Positions 21,101 to 29,466 of a stretch of DNA of 64,000 nt are shown one piece after another (positions within the stretch are counted from its first letter, which is position 1; each line of letters begins with the position of its first letter). The DNA lies in NCBI GenBank assembly GCA_965208025.1, contig OZ242302.1:1426001-1490000 (forward strand). The letters are read 5' to 3'. The notes under the pieces were generated by a model. It did not search any database. It worked only from the letters and a program-made list of their open reading frames with translations, and was not told the DNA's origin. The translations under genes and the position numbers were made by a program. This DNA is from Bin80 sp965208025. GTDB taxonomy: Bacteria; Bacteroidota; Rhodothermia; Rhodothermales; Bin80.

Positions 21101-23701
21101 TTCCTCTCCCTCAAATAATGGATCGTCTGTGATCTGTACTTCAATAAATGCCGTCGTACTCCCTTCGGGGATCGGGAGCAGGTTTTGGAGTAGCGTATAG
21201 TCCATCTCTTCCGTGGCAGTCAATCCAGTCGTTTGAACGTGCACATTCAGATCAAATGGTGCCGCTGGGGATACCTCAATGGGCAGCCGAGCGATCCCCA
21301 CCTCTTCGGAAACCGTCCAAGTCTGGACTGCCAGCGTGATCGGATCATCGTCACCCAGAATTGTGAGTGTTCTATCCTCTGGCCCAGTCACGCCGAATAG
21401 ATTTGACGCATGGCCGCTGAGGATGACGGTCTTATCCGGCCCATCCACCAGATTGTCAACTGCTGTGATGGTCACCTGCTCTGAACTGGTCGTTGCCCCG
21501 GCGGGAATGGTCAGGATTGGGTTGCTACTCAGTACAAAATCCGAATCTGTAGCGGAGAAAGTTGCCTCCGCGGAGATCGTGATCACCGTCTCGGCAGTTG
21601 ATGGGGGAGTCAGACGGGCCGTGAGGGTCGCTTCCCCCTCGGCTTCTGGAATTGCTTCGGGAATCAACTCGAGGACTACTTCGGGGATCGGATCAATAAG
21701 CGTAAGTGTGGCTGGACTTACCTCCAGACCTTCTACGGATGTCGTTCCCGTAACGAAAACGGTTTCCTCAGTCTCAAAGAACTCATCAGGAATCGGCGTG
21801 AAGGGAAACGTTGCGGATGAGGAGCGCTCTTTCGCCAAGATCTTAATCTCAACGGGAGAGACTAGCTCGTAGTCGGTTCCTACTGTGGCAGTCCCGTCCT
21901 CCACCGAAACCGTTACCTGCGTGTCGGCATCTCGCGCAACATCCACCGTTGCCCTGACCGTGATTGTTTGGCTTCCTTCCTGTTCTCTCACCTCGGAGGG
22001 AGAAACCGAAAGCGTGACACTAGTGGCCGTGTCATTATCAAGAATGGTTAGGATCACATCTTCTGGATCCAGGACTCCCTGCGCATTCGTCACAACACCG
22101 CTTACCGTGATCATTTTATCCAGACCATCCACCTGATCATCTGCAGCCGTGATCCTCACCTCTCCTGTACTCTCGGTCTCCCCCGCCGCAATCGTGAGCG
22201 TGTTCCCACTTAGTGTATAATCGGCAGTTGTAGCGGGAGCTTCTGGAACTACCGATACCTCAATCAATGTGGTTGCGGTTGACGCTGCACTCAGACTTGC
22301 TGTAACGGTCGTGAATTCCCCCTCCATAATCGTTTTGGGGGTTAGCTCCAAGGTCGCCAACGGAGTCGGATCTACACAGGGCTGAATTTCTTCCCGAAAG
22401 ATAATCCTGATCGTCCCTGCCGCTTCCAGATCAAGGATCTTTTGAGGCAAGCATTCAATGGGATTACGACTAAGTCCCACGACAAGTCCCGATTCAATGC
22501 CATCAAAGATATTCGCAGGCAGAGTGGTGAGAGAATTATAGGATAAGTCAAGCGTTCTCAATTCTGTGAGATCAGCAAGGAGATCCTCAGACAAGGATGT
22601 AAGAGAATTACTGAATAAGTATACCCTTCGCAAGGTTGAGAGGCCTTCAAAGAGATCGTCTGGCAAGTTGCTGAGAGAATTGGCGCTTAAGTACAGCATG
22701 ACCAAACTGGAGAGATTCGCAAAGATATCCGCATCCAGGCTACCGAGAGGATTGCCTCCTAAACTCAGCGTTTGCAGAGTGGAGAGATTCGCAAAGAGAT
22801 CCTCATCCAGGCTACTGAGAGAATTATTGGATAAGTTCAGCGCGTGCAAGCTTGAGAGTCCGGCGAAGAGATTCTTATGCAGATTGCTGAGTGAATTTGT
22901 GGATAAGTTCAATATTCCCAGACTGGGCAGTCCATTGAAGACATCCTCATGCAGGTTACTGAGAGAATTATTGGATAAGTGTAGCGACCTCAAGCTAGAT
23001 AGGTTGACAAATAGATCCTGACCCAGGCTGCTGAAAGAATAATTCCTGTCCAATTTCAATACTTCCAAAGCAGAGAGACCAGCAAAATGATTCGGAGAGA
23101 GATTGGAAATAGAATTCCCGTCTAAATCCAGACTTTGCAGGCTAGTGAGGCCCGCAAAAAGATCTACAGGTAGAGTGGTGAGATAATTATTGAATAAATT
23201 CAGATTTGTCAGGCTGGAGAGACCATCAAAGAGGTCTTTATGCAACGAGTTGAAAGAGTTATGAGATAAGTCCAGAACTTGCAAACTGGAAAGACCATTG
23301 AAGAGGCCCTTCGGAAGAGAACTGAGAGAGTTATGGGCTAAACTCATTTCTCTCAAGCTGGATTGATCGCCAAATAACCCCTCCGGTAGAAAGGCAAGAG
23401 AACGATTTCCGCGTATGTAGACAGCGCCTAAGCCGGTGAGTCCATCTAAGTCATCTTCGTGCAGCGATAGAAATGTATCATTTAAACCCAAGATCGTGAT
23501 GCTTGATAACTGGGCCGAAGTAACGGTTGCACAATTGTCATGCGAAAGTATCCTGAGAATCACACTCTCAACTTGCCCAGTTCGATCGCAAATATTCACC
23601 GTCTGGGCCGTCACATCTAACGTTAACAGTATCAATAACCCTCCAACGGTCACCCCCTGACATGAAAAAGATAGTCTGTGTATGACACTGATGGATTTCA
23701 T
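18170..23701 (-). CDS. Giant surface protein: long LRR domain, Calx-beta array, autotransporter-type barrel
   Basis: Protein of 1843 aa from the ATG at 23701 (MKSISVIHRL); the open frame extends upstream but that part does not look coding. A signal peptide ends near DVTAQT. About fourteen 24-residue leucine-rich repeats (NSLSNLHEDVFNGL type) span residues 65-425 and end in the same CLPQKILDL cap as the paralogue. Calx-beta-like domains follow at about 435-1430. The C-terminal barrel (about 1500-1843) is close to identical with the downstream paralogue and also ends in Trp (VHLKW). The LRR and middle domains diverge far more than the barrel, so ligand-binding and anchoring parts evolve at different rates. 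The spacing to the next copy is 172 bp. A decayed third copy lies upstream at 23.9 kb. Confidence 0.85.
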   Translation of the reverse strand: MKSISVIHRLSFSCQGVTVGGLLILLTLDVTAQTVNICDRTGQVESVILRILSHDNCATVTSAQLSSITILGLNDTFLSLHEDDLDGLTGLGAVYIRGNRSLAFLPEGLFGDQSSLREMSLAHNSLSSLPKGLFNGLSSLQVLDLSHNSFNSLHKDLFDGLSSLTNLNLFNNYLTTLPVDLFAGLTSLQSLDLDGNSISNLSPNHFAGLSALEVLKLDRNYSFSSLGQDLFVNLSSLRSLHLSNNSLSNLHEDVFNGLPSLGILNLSTNSLSNLHKNLFAGLSSLHALNLSNNSLSSLDEDLFANLSTLQTLSLGGNPLGSLDADIFANLSSLVMLYLSANSLSNLPDDLFEGLSTLRRVYLFSNSLTSLSEDLLADLTELRTLDLSYNSLTTLPANIFDGIESGLVVGLSRNPIECLPQKILDLEAAGTIRIIFREEIQPCVDPTPLATLELTPKTIMEGEFTTVTASLSAASTATTLIEVSVVPEAPATTADYTLSGNTLTIAAGETESTGEVRITAADDQVDGLDKMITVSGVVTNAQGVLDPEDVILTILDNDTATSVTLSVSPSEVREQEGSQTITVRATVDVARDADTQVTVSVEDGTATVGTDYELVSPVEIKILAKERSSSATFPFTPIPDEFFETEETVFVTGTTSVEGLEVSPATLTLIDPIPEVVLELIPEAIPEAEGEATLTARLTPPSTAETVITISAEATFSATDSDFVLSSNPILTIPAGATTSSEQVTITAVDNLVDGPDKTVILSGHASNLFGVTGPEDRTLTILGDDDPITLAVQTWTVSEEVGIARLPIEVSPAAPFDLNVHVQTTGLTATEEMDYTLLQNLLPIPEGSTTAFIEVQITDDPLFEGEETFQIQLIETEGVVLNPGEATVTIKDNDLYELQVENTSVLESAGEMTFMVTLNPPNPVQTVRVAFETANETAMEPMDYLRQSGMLVFPPDTPRREVSVPIMDDTQEELEETFLLRLSQPEYAVLSTVEARGTIRDDDALPVMEIEASVTVREEAGQAQFAVTLSRVLSGRDPQVEFSVLDETANAPLDYQVLTPSPLRFLSGETTKSIVVQIMDDEIHEEEETFRIQLRDPQNGVLGQSEAQGIILDNEDPVTVSIRDAEVTESEAAAVFRVELSGLDSKPRTFGFTTEDASALSRQDYEAAAGEVTFAPEEVLKDIRVSIINDLETEPTESFRVRLSGNGISDGDAQGTIQDDDAPLTVSIYDESASEGDGSLLLPVRLNRASSELVTVRYTSSDETAEEGSDYVSSQGIVIFQRGSTEGKIRIQILEDSEVESEETFQVTLSNARHATIAQETGTGTILDNDGSPTVAVQNVMVSTRTAIFEVHLSKPSPLPVLVSYATEDGSALAGEDYEPLAGQVAFEPGEVSKTIEVKLLSSERIREAKTFALALLSAMNAQVEQARTEAVVEEESEEIIQNAYVSRVLRTWASQVVDAFSRRMEGMAQCSIPDLSWLRYGTARRSLGDIFRGCGAAYTQGGWSVWGQGAFTRMNGRDGALSLRSNVTTMLLGADYVWRQGWMAGLLAAQSWDQGTYETPTRSGSASSRLTGFYPYVSYQTGAGMRAWMLLGLGRGETEVETLESELDAALVALGLTGTLTGGSTGRLGYEVDAFWATAEMEIGSDLGVRRVRAGVEGSLQMGAGMQPYMEAALRQDGGDAETGLGMELGGGVRWSTSQLRAEVGGRTLVLHTDEGLREWGLTGSVEYGSPDGLGPSMRVRPLWGNVYGGDLWREAPLHSMGVGSTDQRVEMELGYGMPIRKSLGRSIVGMTLDPSGRAYRVGYNLRMNQGLQVSIATTARTMEANRTPSSYGLGGRVHLKW

Positions 23702-23889
23702 GAAAGGATATATCTCCGTCAGAGAACAGTAAATTGGATGCGTCGTGTCATATAGTATCCAATGTATGAACTTTTGATGACTTTTCAAAGGGGTGTCAAT
23801 CTTCACTTGTAGACAAACCATGTCTCTCACCCAGAGATGGTCAATCCCTGTGAATTTTTCAATGTGAAAGAATGGCTGTCTAGGTCTCC

Positions 23890-24085
23890 ACATCAGGTCC
23901 TCTCGTCCACCAACTCCGAACGAATATGGAGTTCAATTTGCCTCCATGGTTCCCTCCGGAGCTTCTGTCCTTACTTGTTGCTTAGGTTGTATCCAACCCG
24001 AGAGGACTGTCCGCTGGATCAAGCGTTATTTCCACTATGGATCGTCAGATCCATTTTCTGATTGATATCCCATAAGCCCGACGAT
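23890..24085 (-). pseudogene. Remnant of a third barrel-type surface-protein gene (3' end only)
   Basis: The minus strand reads GISIRKWI, stop, RSIVEITLDPA and then LGLDTT. This aligns with GMPIRKSLGRSIVGMTLDPS and VGYNLR near the C-terminus of the intact paralogue. On the DNA level it matches 18190-18370, including ggttgtatccaacccgag and gcctccat. Stop codons and indels interrupt it, and nothing upstream of the last strands survives in recognisable form. It shows that the array once had at least three members. Confidence 0.8.
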
Positions 24086-24169
24086 GTGAGTCATAATTGA
24101 GAGAGCAGTAGTCCGCGACATTGTGTAAGCCCCCTTACGATAGAGGTTGATCCATTCCTGAATTCATGA

Positions 24170-24193
24170 CTCTTCACCATCATTGGTGAAGAG
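24170..24193. other. Short perfect hairpin (10-bp stem, 4-nt loop)
   Basis: ctcttcacca and tggtgaagag are perfect complements around tcat. No T run follows on either strand, so it is not a clear intrinsic terminator. It lies between the decayed barrel gene and the split nuclease gene. Confidence 0.45.
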
Positions 24194-24574
24194 CACGATG
24201 GTTCTCTGCAAGTTCAATTCAGTCAAATCAGAGTCCAGAGAGTGATTTTCCATTTTAAATTATTTCTGAATTTTATTATTATTGCCCTACTTGATAGAAT
24301 ATTGCTTACTGGAAGAACTATGGATTTGGAAACGACAATTGAAGAATTGAAGAGTAAGTACGGCAAATTCAAAAATAAGACCAAATCAGAGAGGAATACG
24401 GAAAATTGGTTCATTAGCCCTTTTCTTCAAGGCTTGGGGTACGACACTTATAATCCTGCACATGTCCACACTCAATTTTCAGTCGCTCCCCACGGGCATG
24501 AAGTAGGAAAGGTTGATTTTGCTATCCTTCAAAACAAGAAGCCAATCATCTTTCTTGAAGTGAAGAAACTTGAT

Positions 24575-24700
24575 GAATCATTGGACGGTCATGTTGGACA
24601 GCTTAAAAAGTATTTCAATCTAACCGAAGTTGACTTTGCTATTCTGACGAATGGAAATGAGCATCAATTTTACTCCGATTTAGAGCGCGAAAATACACTC
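24575..24700 (+). repeat. Long direct repeat flanking the IS, left copy
   Basis: The first 87 bp (24575-24661) are identical to 26706-26792. The last 39 bp match at about three positions in four. The copy ends exactly at the left inverted repeat of the IS. IS1634-type elements are known for long, variable target duplications, so I read it as such. Confidence 0.75.
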
Positions 24701-26705
24701 CTGACTTCGACGGTTTGCAATTCTCTAAAAACAAAGAAAGCCTTATTTTTCAGAGGGTAAAGGTCTTTTGGAAAGAGTGTTCAGGCAACTTTGAACACTA
24801 CAAACACCGTCGGTTTTTCCGCTTTTTGCGGTCTAAATACCAGACGTCAAGCCATTACTTGGGAGGCGGGTTACGGGTCTTTTTCCAAGGGTACGGTCTG
24901 GCGCTGAATCGTCAACCCCATCGCTTTGTAAAGCCGAACCTTTGTACTGTTGGCCGCCGACGGGATCGCAAAATGACGCTTGGTCGTCTTGTCTCGTACC
25001 ACGGACACCTCTACTTCACGCAATTGAGCCAAAATCTGTCCCTCACTGATGGACGCCTCCGCGCCATGTCGCGTGTTGTAGGTTCGACGCAGAATGCGTA
25101 GCATCGCAAAGGCGGCAAAGCATATGGCAATGTGTGCGCGGACGCGACGCGCCGTCCAGTGAAACACTGGACGAACCGCCATGGTATGCTTTAATACACG
25201 AAAGCCTTCCTCAATCTGCCATAATCCCCCGTACTGCGCATACACTTGCGCAGCGGAGGATGCCTTGAGACTCGTCCATACCCCATGCAACCCCTCCAAT
25301 TGACGATCCTTTTCAATGGCCGCTGCATTCAGCTTCACCGCATTCCGGTTCACGTTCAAGTAACGACCCTTCCGACCCGATCCCTTGACCCCAGATGCCA
25401 AACGCTTCTGGGCTTTCGTTACCGCTTTTTCACGCTCGTGTGCATCCTTCGCCGCACGCTTTGGACAATATCGCAAGATGAGCCGCCTCCCCCCAATACG
25501 CACTTCGCTTACCTTGCGACCGTCTGCGGTGGACTGCCACTTAAGCGTGCCCGTAACCTTACGCAAGTCCTCCGCCTTCATTGAGCGCAAACGGGCCGCA
25601 ACCACATAGTCATGCCCCATACTTTGCAGTAAGGCGACATGGTCCGCACTCAGCATCCCAGAATCCGCCACAACCACCACACTGTCCAGTGCAAAACGGG
25701 CCTTCAACGAGGTGATCGCTGGCTCCAGTGTCTTTACATCCGCGGTGTTGCCTTCAAACAACTCATAGCCGACGGGCAGTCCGTCACGGGTCTGCATCAG
25801 GGCCAACACCACCTGCACACGAGTATGCTTCCCATCTTTACTGTATCCCTTCTTGCGGAGTCCGTCGGGCTTGTCCGAAGCAAACGCCAGCGTGGTCACA
25901 TCAAAAAACAGTACATCCAGCTTGCTTCCGAGTAAGTCGGTCACCTCCCGGGCCACGATCGACTGCAACTGCGCAATACGCCGATCATCCACCGCATCCA
26001 TCATGCGGTAAAACTTGTGGACCGGGACTTCCACGCCATCTTCCTTGGACAGTTGCCGCGCATGAGCCAGTTTGCTGTCTCCAGGAGCTCCTAGACGTAA
26101 CAATACGGCCTGCCTGAATAGACGCGCAGCCATCGCATGCCGTTTGGAAAACAACTGATCGAACCCCATCCGCATATACAAGGCCCCAAACACCTCATGA
26201 AAGCCCACACAGATCCGCTTGACCTCCTCCAGCTTGCGGATATCTTCCAGCGGGATGGGCTGGTCGGACGGTTTCCTACGTCGGGCCTCCAATGCGGCAT
26301 GCGCACTATGCTCCGACGGAAACAAGGACGGCTTGATCTCTTCTTCAATCCGCAATCGTTCCTGTTCCGCGATGTGCAGGAGGGCCTCCAATTGCCGGGC
26401 CTTCGGGGGCCGTGCCCATATAGCGCACGATCCTCTGCCGCACTTTGCCATCCTTTGTGCGGTCATTGCGCACGATCTGGACGGCAATGTTTTGGGTCGT
26501 CTTTCGTTTGAGTTTGCGGACGAACATGATATAGGTAAGATACGGCACACAGTTCAAATATCAAAATCAAAAAACAAACTGAACACTACATCTTAGGAAC
26601 TTGAAAAACAGGGCTGAAATGGCCCCAAATACCCCAAAAAAGCCCCAAAATCACTCGAAAATGACTATTTTGCCCTCCAAGTCAACACCTACCTGTCGAA
26701 GTCAG
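24701..26705 (-). mobile_element. IS1634-family-like insertion sequence (about 2.0 kb) with broken transposase
   Basis: The inverted ends read ctgacttcgac inward from both sides (24701-24711 and 26695-26705). Both this element and the one at 227-2366 begin with CTGA. The right end directly abuts the second copy of a long direct repeat. The element carries one transposase gene on the minus strand, frame-shifted near its start. It is not a close copy of the other element, because the two transposases share only general family motifs. Confidence 0.85.
24871..26527 (-). pseudogene. IS1634-family transposase with a frameshift near the N-terminus
   Basis: The natural start is MFVRKLKRKTTQN at 26527. 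The frame runs to VRYMGTAP and then shifts at the G/C run at 26405-26409 into KARQLEALLHIAEQ, which stays open to the stop at 24871. Deleting one C of the run gives a continuous protein of 551 aa. DDE core: LFFDVTTLAF, VVADSGMLS, and the Glu in WQIEEGFRVLKH. It may be a true inactivating indel, a recoding site or a sequence error. Confidence 0.85.
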
Positions 26706-26831
26706 GAATCATTGGACGGTCATGTTGGACAGCTTAAAAAGTATTTCAATCTAACCGAAGTTGACTTTGCTATTCTGACGAATGGAAATGAGTATCAATT
26801 TTACTCCGATATAGACCGTTGGAACACGCTG
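26706..26831 (+). repeat. Long direct repeat flanking the IS, right copy
   Basis: This is the partner of 24575-24700. It starts at the base after the right IS end and lies in frame with the rest of the host gene (NEYQFYSDIDRWNTL). Confidence 0.75.
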
Positions 26832-27545
26832 GATGATAAGCCATTTTTTGAATTCAAAATCCATGAACTTGATATTGCAAAGGACAAAGAAATAGTTGCC
26901 TATGTGAAAGGGTTTGCCTCTGAAAGTTTCAATGCCAAAGGGTTAAAAGATCAAGCCCGAAAGTTTTCTCATAAAGCGAAAATTTCGTCTTTTCTCAACA
27001 AAGAACTTTCGTCTCCAAGCGACAAATTCGCTAAATTCTTGTCAAGCCAGATCTTTGGTACAGCCAAGAATTCTGTGAAAGATTTTGTTAAATCAAGTCT
27101 TCCAGAAATCTATTCGGAACTGAAGGATACTACACCAAGTGAGACTACTTATCCCAAAGATCAGAGGAAAAAACGCAAGGACGAAATAACTCCACCACTT
27201 GATCCAGAGCAAGAACAATCCCCATTTGATATTGATGTCCTCAAGAATACAAAACTTGAATACTGGCGATTTTTCAATACTGTTACCCATGGGAGGTGGA
27301 CTGACATGTTTGTTGGTGTTCTTCGTTCTTTGTGTGATGAGGATCATGAGAAACTGGTGGCAATTTCTGCAAGCGTTAAAAGACTAAAAATCACGGCCAA
27401 TCCGAGCGAAATTGTCCAACCACATTCTATAGGTCAAGATCTATTTGTAAGTGCGTGTAATTCCACAGAAGTAAAAGTAGAACTGTTAGGTATTGTATTG
27501 TCGTCATTTGGCAAGAAGGATGCTCTAACGGTCAATTTGAAATAG

Positions 27546-28054
27546 AACTCCACCAATGTGTCGAATCAAACTGGAACTGTTATTCAGTGATATTCAGATT
27601 CAAGGGAGACAGAATGTGTCACATTGGAGTTTCTCGGGTAGCCTAATGTGCATGCACCGGTGACATTTCTTTTGCAGAGTCCTATTGTGACGCTTTGTGG
27701 ACAGTTAGTATATTGGCCTACGTATCTTTTGGGAACAACGCACCGGTATTTCTCGATCCATCAGCAGAATCTGCTACTGTCAAAACAACGAAGGAAGGCT
27801 TGATTAACCATTGTCAGCGTATTCAGAAGTGCCAAATTACGGAGGTGTCTCCAAGATAAAGGATGCAGGGCAAGATTTAACTAAAAACGGAACGACTGAT
27901 CTAACAATTATAAAGTAATGTCTATGGAATCGTTGTTCTTGTAGTCATCTTTTGGACTGCGAAGATTCGGGGCATAGGCAATCCGAGTGAGACGACTTGA
28001 TACCTGTTCAAAACAGCATAAGCACTCCAACGAGATAGCCCAAAGGAGAAATAA
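27546..28054. other. Intergenic region of 509 bp, no gene recognised
   Basis: Spacer between the end of the split nuclease gene and the ASCH gene, which converge on it. No RNA gene, repeat or credible open frame was found. Confidence 0.45.
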
Positions 28055-28465
28055 CTATAACTGAGATTTGACAACTCTAATGTCATCGTCATCCAAATAA
28101 TAAAATAATTGCGGATGGGGCTTCCTGCCAGGAAGATCAGACAGATCCATCGGTCGTCTCATCTTTTGGACCTTTCCGAGTGCAAAGGCACATGCGTTTT
28201 GTTTTCCCGCATAGTAATCCAGATAGCGATCAAGAGTAATTCCAGAACCGTGGGATGTAATATTCCACAAATTCTGTCGCGAGTCTATGAGAAGATACTT
28301 TACTTCTACAATCGCAGTAATTTTCTTAACTGGCACAGTACAGTAGAGGACTAGATGCGAGATTTTACGTCTGGGCAACACCTTGCGGTACTCAAATACC
28401 TTATCTCCAGAAATGATACTTTCAGCATGCTCTGGATGAATTGAAATCAGTACAGCACAATTCAT
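28055..28465 (-). CDS. ASCH-domain (PUA-like fold) protein
   Basis: Small protein of 136 aa starting at the ATG at 28465, which overlaps the stop of the upstream gene (ACATGAAT); the upstream ATG at 28492 is less likely. The ASCH signature IHPEHAESIISGDKVFEYRK sits at the N-terminus, followed by LVLYCTVPVKKITAIVEV. ASCH domains have a PUA-like RNA-binding fold and occur in RNA metabolism, coactivators and conflict systems. The translational coupling to a PIN-GNAT-PUA-like gene suggests that the two act together, for example on the same RNA or modified nucleotide. The substrate is not known. Confidence 0.82.
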   Translation of the reverse strand: MNCAVLISIHPEHAESIISGDKVFEYRKVLPRRKISHLVLYCTVPVKKITAIVEVKYLLIDSRQNLWNITSHGSGITLDRYLDYYAGKQNACAFALGKVQKMRRPMDLSDLPGRKPHPQLFYYLDDDDIRVVKSQL

Positions 28466-29466
28466 GTGGTAACTTGACTTCGTTTGAAGCATTTTTGGAA
28501 TTGTTCATGAGAAATTTCACGAATCGTCTGAATTGGTCCATGGATCTCGGCCTGAGATAGCATTGTGTGAGTCACGGGTTGAATTGAATGCAAGTACCGA
28601 AATAGAATTACCAAAGTGTCCTTCTTCAACCACTTCCCAATTTCTTTTTCAGAATATACCGTCCGCTTTGAGACCATGGCTAGTACTTTGTTGATATCCC
28701 TTCCCCGATAAGCTTGCTCAGCAACACCAATACATTCAATACTTTTCCTATCCTGAGTTCTGTAAAAAAGAAGTAAATCCCCACGACGGATCTGGTTTAT
28801 ATTTGAATGACAGATATAGGCTTTTTTTATGGTGTTGGACTCGGACATATACTGATCAGGTTGATCTGCAAACAAACTTTTAGCAAAAGAACTCTGATCC
28901 ACAAAGAGGATCTCATGAAACTCAGGACGTATCGGAATAATAAATTTCTTAACGAGGGGTGTATCAAGGTAATTCGGATAATATCTTATCGCGTAGATTA
29001 ATGGATCAAGTTCATTGTCAGGTGACTCTAATGGATGCATTTGTTTCAAAAAAGCCCTGTCTCTTTCACGATACTTTCCAACGCTAAGAAACCCGTATTC
29101 TTTGCAGAGTGAAACCAACATCTCATGATGTTCTCCAAATATATGTAGATAAACATATGGACAATTTTTCCTAACCGCATACTTGAAGGCACAGTACAAC
29201 AATCGCTCACCCAACTTACGTCCGCGAACCGCCTCCCCTACTTTGAAAGTGCATAGTTTTAGAGCGGTTCCATCCAGTCTTGATCCCAAATCGGTGATTA
29301 TAGGAGACTCTTCCAATTTGTAGATGCAAATTGCATTCACGGTTCCGTTATCACGAACACACCAAGCTCTTCGTCTTTCCAATGCCTTTTTTTTTGTACC
29401 AACTGTCGAATTCGCGATAGCTTTCACGTAACGAATCGAAGAAGGGCTGACTAACTTCAACCTCAT
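28462..29466 (-). CDS. GNAT acetyltransferase plus EVE/PUA-like domain (distal part of a frame-shifted PIN fusion)
   Basis: The open frame begins at an ATG at 29466, but its first 24 residues are probably not coding. Recognisable protein starts at the A9 run (29387-29395 on this strand) with KKKALERRRAWCVRDNG. The GNAT core is visible in LKLCTFKVGEAVRGRKLGERLL, with the acetyl-CoA loop RGRKLG at about residues 80-95, and in YVYLHIFGEHHEMLVSL. The distal half (about 170-330) contains IRRGDLLLFYRTQDRKSIECIGVAE, typical of EVE/PUA-like folds. Removing one A from the run fuses it in frame with the PIN fragment into a protein of 494 aa. The ASCH gene follows with an overlapping start. Confidence 0.75.
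   Translation of the reverse strand: MRLKLVSPSSIRYVKAIANSTVGTKKKALERRRAWCVRDNGTVNAICIYKLEESPIITDLGSRLDGTALKLCTFKVGEAVRGRKLGERLLYCAFKYAVRKNCPYVYLHIFGEHHEMLVSLCKEYGFLSVGKYRERDRAFLKQMHPLESPDNELDPLIYAIRYYPNYLDTPLVKKFIIPIRPEFHEILFVDQSSFAKSLFADQPDQYMSESNTIKKAYICHSNINQIRRGDLLLFYRTQDRKSIECIGVAEQAYRGRDINKVLAMVSKRTVYSEKEIGKWLKKDTLVILFRYLHSIQPVTHTMLSQAEIHGPIQTIREISHEQFQKCFKRSQVTT

Larger units (their letters stand above)
24320..27545 (+). pseudogene. HsdR-N-type restriction-like nuclease gene, split by an IS
   Basis: The ATG at 24320 starts MDLETTIEELKSK. Its first part has a type I restriction R-subunit N-terminal nuclease core: VGKVDFAILQNKKPIIFLEVKKL carries the D and ExK residues in the usual order. 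An IS occupies 24701-26705. Joining 24320-24574 to 26706-27545 gives one uninterrupted frame of 364 aa that passes through KKLDESLDGHVGQLKKYF. The distal 200 residues (EYWRFFNTVTHGRWTD and beyond) match nothing I recognise. No helicase motifs are present, so this is a small stand-alone nuclease-like protein, not a full HsdR. No methyltransferase or specificity subunit is adjacent. A defensive role is possible but unproven. Confidence 0.82.

Noticed and set aside
21279..21872. Long open frames (up to 197 codons) on the plus strand inside the giant genes
   Set aside because: They are antisense shadows of the Calx-beta coding frames; the plus-strand frames repeat with the 690-bp duplication and resemble no protein family.
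24170..24193. Hairpin as an intrinsic terminator
   Set aside because: The stem is perfect but no T run follows on either strand.
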